Shown: positions 49,612 through 57,228, counted from the stretch's first letter. The stretch: DNA of 64,000 nt from Trichomonas vaginalis G3 (GCF_026262505.1 NC_067205.1:2108001-2172000); one strand, 5' to 3'. The notes: a model not told the origin generated them from the sequence alone. Translations and numbers: made by a program.

Positions 49612-49772
49612 GAAGACAAGCAGGAAACTATTATAACAAAGCAAATGACTACTATAACCAAGCAGGACACTATATGGACCAAGGTGAAAGATTCTTTAAC
49701 AGAGGATATAACCATGCACAACAATGGGTAAACAATAACCAACCTCAACCGCCTCAAACGTGGGGAATGTAA
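49599..49772 (+). CDS. Asn/Gln/Tyr-rich small protein or C-terminal fragment
   Basis: 57 residues (MDNVGRQAGNYYNKA and similar YYNQAG units, ending PPQTWGM). It overlaps the preceding gene by 13 bp in another frame and could be its displaced C-terminus. No family known. Confidence is limited by size. Confidence 0.4.
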   Translation: MDNVGRQAGNYYNKANDYYNQAGHYMDQGERFFNRGYNHAQQWVNNNQPQPPQTWGM

Positions 49773-49792
49773 AGTTTTTTTACTGAGATGAA

Positions 49793-49945
49793 ATGAACAA
49801 TACAGCATTGAGACAAATGGGTTCAAGATGGATTTGTCGGCTTCCAGCAGTTACACAACGTGTTTGTCAAGTTCTTCCTATACCTCAGGAAGTTTTAGAC
49901 CGACTTAAAAAACAACAACAACCAGTTGAAAACAAACCAAACTAA
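49793..49945 (+). CDS. small Maverick protein (50 aa)
   Basis: Begins MNNTALRQMGSRWICRL after TTTTTTTACTGAGATGAA, the element's promoter-like stretch. It has two Cys and a basic end (LKKQQQPVENKPN). No family is recognised. The identical upstream stretch returns before the next gene (49965), which supports both starts. Confidence 0.45.
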   Translation: MNNTALRQMGSRWICRLPAVTQRVCQVLPIPQEVLDRLKKQQQPVENKPN

Positions 49946-49964
49946 AATTTTTTACTGAGATGAA

Positions 49965-50262
49965 ATGACCGAAGAAGTTTGAAAACGGTAGATTTGACAC
50001 CACAAACAAAAAGTTCAGAACCATTGTCAAAACTGTCAAAGAACTTACAGATGAAGAGAAAAATTCAATAATAGAAAGTGCCAGGTCTGGAAATACAAAC
50101 CCTAACTACAAAGTCACTTTTCATAGAAATGGAACGGCTAGTATCTCAAAAAAGAAACAGACTCTCACAAATAAAATATTGAAGTCTGAAGGAGCTTTCG
50201 AGACAACAGATGGAAAAGTTTACTTCACTGACCAACAGTTCATTATTAGAACATCTCATTGA
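49965..50262 (+). pseudogene. frameshifted small Maverick gene
   Basis: The ATG at 49965 follows TTTTTTACTGAGATGAA but stops after five codons. One base on, an open frame of about 94 codons continues (FENGRFDTTNKKFRTIV, KVTFHRNGTASISKKK, ending FIIRTSH). A one-base shift near 49978 explains this; sequencing error is possible. No domain recognised. Confidence 0.5.
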
Positions 50263-50338
50263 CTTAGAGTCGAAATATTCTAAACTTTACAACAAACACA
50301 AAAAGTTGAAAGGAAAACAAAAACAAAATGGCATATGA
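50210..50338 (+). CDS. small coiled-coil-like protein (42 aa)
   Basis: MEKFTSLTNSSLLEHL followed by a Lys/Leu helix (LESKYSKLYNKHKKLK). It overlaps both the preceding and following frames, by 53 and 11 bp. Such overlaps suit this compact element, but the gene is short and unproven. Confidence 0.35.
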   Translation: MEKFTSLTNSSLLEHLIDLESKYSKLYNKHKKLKGKQKQNGI

Positions 50339-50552
50339 TATTTATGAAGATGTTGACAACACAACTGTTCCTGCAAGTGAAGTAAAGTCAGAGAAACCGA
50401 AAAGTGACGAAAAACCGATAGAAGAAGAAAAACCAAAAACTGAAGATAAACCAAAACCAAAGTTTAGTTTGGAAACTAAACCAAGTCAACCTTCATTAGC
50501 TGGTATGGGTTGGCGTCAAAGACTTATGGCAGCAGGCGGTTATGTAAAGTAA
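50328..50552 (+). CDS. acidic/Lys-Pro-rich small protein (74 aa)
   Basis: A disordered Lys/Glu/Pro repeat (EEKPKTEDKPKPKFS) with a short ordered end (AGMGWRQRLMAAGGYVK). Its own upstream region lacks the promoter-like stretch, so it may be read with the previous gene. No family is recognised. Confidence 0.45.
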   Translation: MAYDIYEDVDNTTVPASEVKSEKPKSDEKPIEEEKPKTEDKPKPKFSLETKPSQPSLAGMGWRQRLMAAGGYVK

Positions 50553-50690
50553 AGAAAAAAATATTTTTTTATTCGAATTTGAAATGTACGCTGAGTTTGT
50601 TAGTGAACCTCAAGTTGAAGGAAACTTGTGTTTAGATGAGAAATATGAAATGGCATACCATTTTAAAACAATATATTTTTACATATATAA

Positions 50691-51549
50691 ATGCTTCAGG
50701 TTGAAAAACAAAGAACAAAAGTAGCAGATACAAAACCGTTAGACTATATCTTTACAAATGCTGGTAGGACTATTTCAGATGAAGAAATTTTCATCCGAGC
50801 ATACAGGTTTGACTATCCAATTCGTTGGCTTCAAAGTCCTTCAGATGCAAAGGCAATAGCATTTAGAAAGTTTTGTTTTCAAATAGAACTAACGCATTTA
50901 TGTTCGCAGTATATTTTCATGGGCAGTATAAAGGTTCTGGTGGTCTAATAGACAAATTTGACGAAATGAGAATCTTTACAGTTCGTTCAGACGAAAGTCT
51001 TGAGAAAACTCTAAATGACTTTCAAACTCAAATGAACAAATATTATTGGGAATTTCAAGAAAAATACGACTCTTTACTAAATGGAAACATACTATCTGAA
51101 ACTAGAATATGACAAGATGAACTCCACCGTTTCATTTCAAAAGATTGAAATTAACCTCCAAGAGATACAGAGTTTTATTTTGGGAAGTAGACAAACGTTC
51201 TTGGGCACAATTTCTTCGGTTACTAAACCAGAACGAACCATTACCACCAGATGGTCCATTTAAATTTATACTTCCACCAGCAGATTTGACAGTTTATAGA
51301 AACGTGTTTGACCCTCAAAATGTTATGTGTCATGCAAGTTTCAGTTCAAGCAACAATAGTTTTCTATGTATTGGTAAGGACTTTTATGACTTTGCTTCTA
51401 AATTCTACGAACCACCTAGTAACAGTTTCTCTGACTTTCAAGTTTGGTTCACAACAAATGGTGTGCAACATATTATTCCATTGTACTATGACTTTTATCT
51501 CGAATTGTCTTTCATATATAACTACGGAAAAGTGCTGAAAAAGTATTGA
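50691..51549 (+). pseudogene. frameshifted paralogue of the 282-aa Maverick protein
   Basis: Starts MLQVEKQRTKVADTKPLDY and matches the intact protein at 46148-46996 through YRFDYPIRWLQSPSDAKAIAFRK, then shifts frame near 50870, 51100 and 51150. It ends with the same conserved block (NSFSDFQVWFTTNG, YYDFYLELSFIYNY). The ATG follows TTTTTACATATATAA, as for intact genes. It is on the opposite strand to its paralogue. It may be decayed or carry sequencing errors. Confidence 0.7.
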
Positions 51550-51561
51550 AAAATACTTTTA

Positions 51562-51604
51562 GGGTAGAAGGTTAGATCTAACCTCTTTTCTAACCTCTTT
51601 TCTA
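51562..51604 (+). repeat. GATC palindrome 3 (family a, 3'-truncated)
   Basis: GATC at 51575. The last outer arm (CTACCC) is missing; the sequence ends TCTAATATCG and runs into the 22-bp repeat array. Confidence 0.85.
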
Positions 51605-51621
51605 ATATCGTAGAAAACTCA

Positions 51622-52011
51622 TGAAAACAATACTTGTACTGTTTCAGAACAATACTTGTACTGTTTCAGAACAATACTTGTACTGTTTCAGAACAATACT
51701 TGTACTGTTTCAGAACAATACTTGTACTTTTTCAGAACAAATTTCCCGTAAAAGCTCTCAATTTGTGAGAAAAATTTTCTGTTTCAGAACAATATTTGTA
51801 CTGTTTCAGAACAATATTTGTACTGTTTCAGAACAATACTTGTACTTTTTCAGAACAATATTTGTACTGTTTCAGAACAATATTTGTACTGTTTCAAGAC
51901 AATATTTGTACTGTTTCAGAACAATATTTGTACTGTTTCAAGACAATATTTGTACTGTTTCAAGACAATATTTGTACTGTTTCAAGACAATATTTGTACT
52001 GTTTCAAGACA
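51622..52011 (+). repeat. 22-bp direct repeat array (about 16 units)
   Basis: Head-to-tail units of ACTGTTTCAGAACAATACTTGT: five at 51624-51735, an unrelated patch of about 45 bp (51742-51781), then about eleven more. There are three forms, changing at CAGAACAATAC, CAGAACAATAT and CAAGACAATAT, sorted left to right. Two DNA turns per unit would put each copy on the same helix face. There are no spacers, so it is not a CRISPR. Frames through it encode a meaningless repeat peptide. Confidence 0.92.
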
Positions 52012-52191
52012 ATGTCCGACGTCCCACCAACCCAGTCCATTCCCAAACCAGAGGAACCTAAAGAACCACAATTCCAATTCCAATCTCAGTCCAAGAGAGA
52101 CCAAGAGTTCGAAGAAGGTCTGAACCGTTTACGCAAAGAGTATGCTACAGCTCCAATTGAGAGAAAGTTGTTCCCGGACCCAAAAATATAA
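52012..52191 (+). CDS. small Pro/Gln/Glu-rich protein (59 aa)
   Basis: MSDVPPTQSIPKPEEPKEPQ followed by a helical, charged end (RDQEFEEGLNRLRKEYATAP). Its start falls in the last unit of the 22-bp array, so the array lies directly upstream. No family known; the gene is uncertain. Confidence 0.4.
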   Translation: MSDVPPTQSIPKPEEPKEPQFQFQSQSKRDQEFEEGLNRLRKEYATAPIERKLFPDPKI

Positions 52192-52195
52192 TTTA

Positions 52196-52242
52196 GGGTA
52201 GAAGGTTAGATCTAACCTCTTTTCTAACCTCTTTTCTACCCT
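52196..52242 (+). repeat. GATC palindrome 4 (family a)
   Basis: GATC at 52209. Same layout as palindrome 2, directly after the stop of the small gene. Confidence 0.88.
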
Positions 52243-52261
52243 CTTGAATTTTCATGATTTC

Positions 52262-52395
52262 ATCGTAAATGTTTTGTCATGATTTCTTCGTACATGTTTT
52301 GTCAAGACTTCTTCGTAAATGTTTTGTCATGATTTCTTCGTACATGTTTTGTCAAGACTTCTTCGTAAATGTTTTGTCATGACTTCTTCGTAATG
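52262..52395 (+). repeat. direct repeats of TTTTGTCA(A/T)GA(C/T)TTCTTCGTA type
   Basis: Five to six tandem units of about 25 bp, alternating CGTAAATG and CGTACATG. The same units flank palindromes 1 and 2 near the left terminus. Confidence 0.85.
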
Positions 52396-52422
52396 AGTGT
52401 AAAGGACCCAAAAATATAATTT

Positions 52423-52470
52423 AGGGTAGAAGGTTAGATCTAACCTCTTTTCTACCCTCTTTTCTACCCT
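52423..52470 (+). repeat. GATC palindrome 5 (family a variant)
   Basis: GATC at 52437. The middle half unit reads CTACCC instead of CTAACC. It ends 82 bp before the ATG at 52552. Confidence 0.86.
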
Positions 52471-52493
52471 CTTGAATTTTCATGAATTTTCCC

Positions 52494-52551
52494 GAAATAA
52501 AAAATAAAGTTAGTTTTATTTTTTTATTTTTTTTTATTTTGTATAAAAGAT
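52494..52551 (+). promoter_or_regulatory. T-rich leader shared by three regulator-type genes
   Basis: Contains AATAAAGTTAGTTTTATTTT, then a T-run with TATTTTGTAT and AAAGA just before the ATG. Nearly the same 55-60 bp precede the genes at 54276 and 54976. Confidence 0.75.
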
Positions 52552-53493
52552 ATGATTTCAACAATCGGCACAACAACAGTTCAAACAACAACTTCACCAA
52601 ACTCTTTAGTTATGAATCCTACGTCAATGTTAGTAGAGATGAAAAGCTTCATTCCTTCTTCATATACTTTCGAAACAGAAATCCAGAAGATAAAGCAAGA
52701 ACTGTTAACATGTAATTTAGACTGTTGTGCGAAAGATGAAACAAATGAACAGTATCTTTATGAAATGCAGGACATTATTGACCATTTACCCAAATTGCCT
52801 GAAATTCAGCAACAAAAACTCACTATTCCTGAATTCGATGAAATAGAAGTCAAAGCAACTGACTCAGTAGAAATAAAGAAGTTCATACGAAAGGTAAACT
52901 ATGAGTTTCTAGGATTTCATTGCAACCATAAGGTTATGGACAAAGATTGCGACATGGTATATAAGAATGTTTCTGACATATATAAATCCGGGGAGTTTAA
53001 GACCTACGACAACTTTGTTTCGTTAGTTGCTGAATGTGTATGGCAGATAAGAGATAAAGATAGAAGAGGTAAGGTATGGAATGAACAAATAAAACCAGCA
53101 ACTTTTGAGTTAAAGAAAACCATTGACGCTTTAGTTGTTTTAGCAGGTCAAATTTCAATGTATAACGCAAAAATGAACCCGCAATGTTCTAAATGTAAGG
53201 CAGCAATTAGGAAATATAACTACTCCGTCAAAGAGATAGAAAGAATGAGAAACGACTATGCAGACTTAAAGAAAGAAGCAGAAAAGCCGGTAGAAAATAA
53301 AATGGACATGTTAGAATTTCTGAACAAAAACTATCCAACTGCAGAAGATTTCCTTCTATCTGACGTCAAGAAGAAATATAAAGAAACTTTCGGCATAGTT
53401 AAAACATTCGATATCCTCAGCGAAGAAATAGAAGCTACAAAACTGTTTAGAGTCTCACGAATTCATAACGTTTACCATGTAAAACGCTTATAA
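52552..53493 (+). CDS. unknown Maverick protein (313 aa), possible regulator
   Basis: Mostly helical. Residues 100-250 contain Cys/His pairs that could bind metal (FHCNHKVMDKDC near 120, CSKCK near 205). The C-terminal 60 residues (LEFLNKNYPTAEDFLLSDV) resemble a winged-helix or viral regulator tail, and a copy of that tail recurs downstream at 53724. It shares its 60-bp leader with the two KilA-N genes, suggesting co-regulation. No family is recognised. Confidence 0.6.
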   Translation: MISTIGTTTVQTTTSPNSLVMNPTSMLVEMKSFIPSSYTFETEIQKIKQELLTCNLDCCAKDETNEQYLYEMQDIIDHLPKLPEIQQQKLTIPEFDEIEVKATDSVEIKKFIRKVNYEFLGFHCNHKVMDKDCDMVYKNVSDIYKSGEFKTYDNFVSLVAECVWQIRDKDRRGKVWNEQIKPATFELKKTIDALVVLAGQISMYNAKMNPQCSKCKAAIRKYNYSVKEIERMRNDYADLKKEAEKPVENKMDMLEFLNKNYPTAEDFLLSDVKKKYKETFGIVKTFDILSEEIEATKLFRVSRIHNVYHVKRL

Positions 53494-53501
53494 AATAACT
53501 G

Positions 53502-53547
53502 GGGTAGAAAACAGGTTAGAAAACAGGTTAGATCTAACCATCTACCC
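53502..53547 (-). repeat. GATC palindrome 6 (family a, opposite orientation)
   Basis: GATC at 53531. Half units read ACAGGTTAGAAA here rather than AGAGGTTAGAAA; outer arms GGGTAGA and TCTACCC pair. It lies 9 bp after the stop of the 313-residue gene. Confidence 0.87.
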
Positions 53548-53633
53548 TAAAATATATTTTTGTCTGATTTACGCTCATTACGATGAAGAAGTCTTGACAA
53601 AACATTTACGATGAAATCATGACAAATTCAAGA

Positions 53634-53679
53634 GGGTAGAAAAGAGGTTAGAAAAGAGGTTAGATCTAACCTTCTACCC
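53634..53679 (-). repeat. GATC palindrome 7 (family a, opposite orientation)
   Basis: GATC at 53663. Outer arms GGGTAGA and TCTACCC; two AAAAGAGGTTAG half units. Confidence 0.88.
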
Positions 53680-53723
53680 TAAATTATATTTTTGTCTGAT
53701 TTACGCTCATTACGAAGAAGTCT

Positions 53724-53895
53724 TGACAAAAACTATCCAACAGCAGAAGATTTCCTTCTATCTGACGTCAAGAAGAAGTATAAAGAGACTTTCGGCATAG
53801 TTAAAACATTCGATATCCTCAGCGAAGAAATAGAAGCTACAAAACTGTTTAGGATTTCAAATATACATCGTACAATTCATGTAAAACGCTTGTGA
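53724..53895 (+). pseudogene. duplicated C-terminal tail of the 313-aa protein
   Basis: This repeats 53324-53493 at a 402-bp offset with few changes (KNYPTAEDFLLSDVKKKY kept; the last residues differ, ISNIHRTIHVKRL). The 68-codon frame around it starts at an ATG in the neighbouring repeat and is not a normal gene. It is followed by another palindrome, as is the parent copy, so gene tail and palindrome were duplicated together. Confidence 0.75.
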
Positions 53896-53900
53896 AAAAA

Positions 53901-53938
53901 AGAGGTTAGAAAAGAGGTTAGATCTAACCTTCTACCCT
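53901..53938 (-). repeat. GATC palindrome 8 (family a, one outer arm missing)
   Basis: GATC at 53921. One GGTTAGAAAAGA half unit, the core and the TTCTACCC arm are present; the left GGGTAGA arm is lacking. Confidence 0.84.
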
Positions 53939-53996
53939 AAACATTATTTTTGCTGAATTCCGTATGAAAATTCATGAGTTTTGTGTGTTTTGGACC

Positions 53997-54044
53997 ATGT
54001 TAGAAAACATGTTAGAAAACATGTTAGATCTAACATTCTAACAT
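53997..54044 (-). repeat. GATC palindrome 9 (family c, ATGTTAGATCTAACAT)
   Basis: GATC at 54027. Every GG or CC of family a is changed in step to TG or CA (half unit AAACATGTTAG), and the outer arms are ATGTTAGA and TCTAACAT. Pairing is thus kept though the sequence differs. Confidence 0.87.
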
Positions 54045-54213
54045 AAACATTATTTTTGCTGAAAAAAATGACCAAATTTCATGAATTTCCTCATATGTTT
54101 GCTACCCGAGGAAAACCGAGGGTAGAGATTCCGTACGAAAACAGTGAAGAACAGCGAGACCGACTTCCTTCGGGGTCGCCTAAAACTCTATGAAAACAGT
54201 GAATTTCCTTAAG

Positions 54214-54275
54214 ATAGAAAAAATAAAATTAGTTTTATTTTTATTTATTTTTTTATTTTGTATGTAAAGACATAT
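54214..54275 (+). promoter_or_regulatory. T-rich leader of the KilA-N/GIY-YIG gene
   Basis: TTAGTTTTATTTTTATTTAT, then a T-run, TTTTGTATGTAAAGACAT and the ATG at 54276. Close match to 54911-54975 and 52494-52551. Confidence 0.75.
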
Positions 54276-54887
54276 ATGACAAACATTGAGTTTGAAACAG
54301 TTAAAAAGATAGACAATGACACCAAATTGGTTAGAATTGGTGATTTAAACGTAAGATACTCAAAGAAATACAACAAATATTCTTTGTCAGACATTATATC
54401 TCCATCTGGAAAGAAAACACACGACTGGGTTAGAAATGCTTCTACTCAGAAAATTTTGACAAGAAATCCTGAGCTTATGATATCGGTAAGATTCTATGGA
54501 ACTACAGCATATCTCATCGACAAAAGTCTTATACCAATAGTTTTGTTATGGTTAGACCCAGTTGTTGGATATAACTTCATAACATATGGTTCATTCGATA
54601 CGGAACGTTGCAGTGAAGGCTTACTTTACATCGTTCAGAAACCGAAGGACTTCAATACAAAAAGATATAAGATAGGAAGGACATATAATATAACTCAAAG
54701 ATATGACTCTACAGTCAATAGAGTCAAGGTTGTGTTCGTTAACGATATGAGAGCTGCTGAAACAGAACTACTTGAAAAGTTTGAGAAAATGTATGGTGCT
54801 CCCACGAAAGGTAAAGAAACGTTTGAAGTAGATGAGATAGATAAAGCTATAAAATTATTTGACGAAGTTGCTGAAAAATACATGTAA
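54276..54887 (+). CDS. KilA-N and T5orf172 (GIY-YIG-like) protein
   Basis: 203 residues from the ATG at 54276 (MTNIEF); a longer frame opens with TTG. Residues 15-105 form a KilA-N DNA-binding domain (KKYNKYSLSDIISPSGKK, HDWVRNASTQKIL). Residues 112-195 match T5orf172, a GIY-YIG-related domain: GLLYIVQK, then YKIGRTYNITQRY, with ETFEVDE near the end as a possible metal-binding Glu. Viral proteins of this build act as regulators or homing-type nucleases. Four GATC palindromes lie in the 780 bp upstream. Nuclease activity is inferred only from the fold family. Confidence 0.78.
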   Translation: MTNIEFETVKKIDNDTKLVRIGDLNVRYSKKYNKYSLSDIISPSGKKTHDWVRNASTQKILTRNPELMISVRFYGTTAYLIDKSLIPIVLLWLDPVVGYNFITYGSFDTERCSEGLLYIVQKPKDFNTKRYKIGRTYNITQRYDSTVNRVKVVFVNDMRAAETELLEKFEKMYGAPTKGKETFEVDEIDKAIKLFDEVAEKYM

Positions 54888-54910
54888 AGCGTTTATTTTT
54901 GGTCTTTTGT

Positions 54911-54975
54911 GAAAGATAGAAAATAAAGTTAGTTTTATTTTTATTTATTTTTTTATTTTGTATGTAAAGACAGAT
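54911..54975 (+). promoter_or_regulatory. T-rich leader of the second KilA-N gene
   Basis: AAAGATAGAAAATAAAGTTA, TTTTATTTTTATTTATTTTT and TTTTGTATGTAAAGACA before the ATG at 54976. Nearly identical to 54214-54275. Confidence 0.75.
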
Positions 54976-55815
54976 ATGTCAACAACAGAGAACACAACAA
55001 CAGTTATAGTCCATGAAGCTATAAATGAAGAATATGAGTACATACAGTTTAACAAACAACTCCGTCTCATTCGTTCGGTCAAAGACGATATGTACCAAAT
55101 GCAAAGTATTTTGACAGCATGTTTTGCTCCAGATACTAAGCTTCCTAAAGACTGGTTTAGGAACCAAAGCACACAAGAACTTTTGAGCGAAGCACAGCGA
55201 GACATACTTTTTTCTGAAAACAGTGAAGAACAGCGAGTAGGTAAAAAAACCCAGTCGCCAAAACTCTATGAAAATCGTGAAAAATTGCCAAATGGTTTGA
55301 GAGGATATTATGTACATAGACTTCTTGTAAATGCTGTTGCAATGTGGGCTTCGCCTCGTTATGCATGGCATGTTTACAGACTTCTTGACGAAATTCATAG
55401 ACAAGAACGTGAAGAGCTAGAGAACAAGCTTGAAGCAAAAGACAAAAGCATTCAGAAAAGAATACCACGTTCGGTACCAAAAGGAAAGGAAAAGAACTAT
55501 AAGTATATGATTTATACTGAAGAGATGGAAAATGAAGAAGACAGAGATATGGTTATGTTGCATTTAGTCAGAAGAAACAACAAAAGCTTTTACGACCTTG
55601 CTAAGATTTACAAATCTGACAGAAATTGGTTCTATCGCGAAAACTTACCGATTTCAATGACACCGAATGAAGATGTGAAACAAATAGTTCAAGATACGTT
55701 ACCTCAAACACACTATGATATGAAAGGTTGTACAATACTTACCTTCAAAGAAGATTTGCCATTGTTAAAGGAAAAAATAACAGAGTATTTTGACAACTTC
55801 AAACAAGTAGAGTAA
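54976..55815 (+). CDS. KilA-N and DUF3627-like protein
   Basis: 279 residues from the ATG at 54976 (MSTTEN). The KilA-N part (residues 15-130) has DWFRNQSTQELL and YYVHRLLVNAVAMWASPRY, typical of viral KilA-N. A Glu/Lys coiled coil follows, then a C-terminal DUF3627-like domain with NKSFYDLAKIYKSDRNWFYR and NLPISMTPNEDVKQIV. Such proteins are common in large DNA viruses and are thought to regulate transcription. Oddity: residues about 80-100 (ENSEEQRVGKKTQSPKLYEN) are encoded by a segment that also occurs in noncoding DNA at 54139-54200. Confidence 0.75.
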   Translation: MSTTENTTTVIVHEAINEEYEYIQFNKQLRLIRSVKDDMYQMQSILTACFAPDTKLPKDWFRNQSTQELLSEAQRDILFSENSEEQRVGKKTQSPKLYENREKLPNGLRGYYVHRLLVNAVAMWASPRYAWHVYRLLDEIHRQEREELENKLEAKDKSIQKRIPRSVPKGKEKNYKYMIYTEEMENEEDRDMVMLHLVRRNNKSFYDLAKIYKSDRNWFYRENLPISMTPNEDVKQIVQDTLPQTHYDMKGCTILTFKEDLPLLKEKITEYFDNFKQVE

Positions 55816-55832
55816 ATTGCACTCTTTATTTT

Positions 55833-56708
55833 TCAAGCTTGACTTTTTACAATTTGAACTTTGTTTGCGTAGATATGAATTCTGAAAGAAGTATGAGGGT
55901 CTTGTATGACTTTGTACTTCTCCCATAGTTCATGTCTGTCAAACTTACCTGCCATGGACTCTTTCATAAGTTCCATGAAATCGTCTTCGGACAATCCGGG
56001 GAAAAGTACAATGTCAGTAAGTATTCTTTTAACATCTTTACTTAAACTCTTTGCTGTCTGTACACATATTACGACTGAAATGTTAAAGTGCCTAAGTTTC
56101 TTAAGAATTCGACACATATCTTGTTCTCTATTCTTTAACAAAGGATGAGAAGCAAAGTCATCTAAGATAAGAAGACATCTGTGAGGGTATGTCTTCCAAT
56201 CGTAAGATTGCAATTTCTTCGAAATGTATTCTATCTCTTTCTGTTTGTTTCTGAAGTGTTTCTTCTCTAATATTCTCTGCATTTCCTCATTTGGGTCTTT
56301 AAACTTAGAATTTATATACTCATTTATAGCATTATACTTTAAAACTCTTCTTTGGTACTTCTTTATCCAATCTAACAACTCAGTATCCTTTATACATACT
56401 AACTTAGACTTCTTTATAATATCTTTGAACGAATTGACGGTTTGGTCAAATTGACCAGAAGTACTACAAATGACAACTAACTCATAGAATGGGTTCTTCT
56501 CATCTAGTTCTTGTTGTTGTGCAGCCATTTTAAGATAAGTGAAAGTCTTACCCGACCCAGGTGGTGCAATTAGACCTGTTATACCATTCTGAGCAAATAA
56601 GAACTTGTCATGTATAGGCTTTATCTGAGCATTTTCTAACTTCCTCTTGTTCTTGTTTAAAACATTCTCAAATTTCTTGTCAATGTCAGCAAACTTTTTT
56701 TCTAACAT
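55833..56708 (-). CDS. genome-packaging ATPase, FtsK-HerA/A32 type
   Basis: 291 residues from the ATG at 56708 (MLEKKFADID); the open frame extends to 56810 but overlaps the divergent gene. Walker A is APPGSGKTFTYLK (about residues 48-60) and Walker B is RCLLILDDFAS, with the hydrophobic strand and DD typical of A32-like ATPases. A sensor-like VVICVQTAKSL strand follows. It would pump DNA into capsids. This is a core gene of Polintons and related viruses. It is on the opposite strand to the KilA-N genes and converges on the second one with a 17-bp gap. Confidence 0.85.
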   Translation of the reverse strand: MLEKKFADIDKKFENVLNKNKRKLENAQIKPIHDKFLFAQNGITGLIAPPGSGKTFTYLKMAAQQQELDEKNPFYELVVICSTSGQFDQTVNSFKDIIKKSKLVCIKDTELLDWIKKYQRRVLKYNAINEYINSKFKDPNEEMQRILEKKHFRNKQKEIEYISKKLQSYDWKTYPHRCLLILDDFASHPLLKNREQDMCRILKKLRHFNISVVICVQTAKSLSKDVKRILTDIVLFPGLSEDDFMELMKESMAGKFDRHELWEKYKVIQDPHTSFRIHIYANKVQIVKSQA

Positions 56709-56744
56709 ATTTTTAGAAAAATTAAAATTTTTATCTTTTAGAAA
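56709..56744. promoter_or_regulatory. divergent promoter-like spacer
   Basis: 36 bp of A/T-rich DNA with AAATTTTTATCTTTTAGAAA toward the plus-strand gene and AAATTTTTATC-like sequence mirrored toward the ATPase. It follows the element's promoter-like pattern twice. Confidence 0.5.
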
Positions 56745-57212
56745 ATGTCTAGCGATTTCGCTATCTATATTCGAGACAAGCTTTTCGACAGCAAAACATC
56801 TGTCGACCATAAAATCTTACATAGTGTAAACAAGAAAGGTGAATTTGTTCTAAAGTTCTGTTTCTGGGAATATGACAAGAACCATAAAACATTAGGCAGA
56901 GAAGTCTTAAAATTTGTCAATGACAGACTTGTTGACAGAGATGACGCCTCTTGGAGAGATGAAGTCCAACAAAATTTCTTAGAATGCAAAGAAGACACAT
57001 GCGCCGTTCTTGAAGATGAAATAGAAAACAGAATAGATGAGCTATTAAAGGACAAAGAACTTTTACATAAATATGGTTCGGAGAAATTTGACATAACTCC
57101 ACCAGAGAAGAAGAAGAGAGAAAAGAAAGAAAAGAAAGTAGAAGAAGAGAAGAAAGTAGAAGAGAAGAAAGAACCTGAACCAGTTCCAGAGAAAAAGAAA
57201 TTTGACATGTAA
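56745..57212 (+). CDS. unknown Maverick protein (155 aa) with Lys/Glu-rich tail
   Basis: Residues 1-115 are helical and ordered (MSSDFAIYIRDKLFDSK, LKFVNDRLVDRDDASWRDEV). The last 40 are a Lys/Glu/Pro repeat (KKVEEEKKVEEKK). No family is recognised. It starts 36 bp from the divergent ATPase. The charged tail could be a DNA- or capsid-contact segment. Confidence 0.6.
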   Translation: MSSDFAIYIRDKLFDSKTSVDHKILHSVNKKGEFVLKFCFWEYDKNHKTLGREVLKFVNDRLVDRDDASWRDEVQQNFLECKEDTCAVLEDEIENRIDELLKDKELLHKYGSEKFDITPPEKKKREKKEKKVEEEKKVEEKKEPEPVPEKKKFDM

Positions 57213-57228
57213 AAATAAAATTTTATTT

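Noticed and set aside
51621-52191. Long open frames through the 22-bp repeats, and the idea of a CRISPR array
   Set aside because: The frames translate the repeat in all three phases, and the units touch each other with no spacers, so this is a direct-repeat array and neither coding nor CRISPR.
56709-56810. N-terminal extension of the packaging ATPase
   Set aside because: It overlaps the start of the divergent gene at 56745 and passes through the shared A/T-rich spacer.
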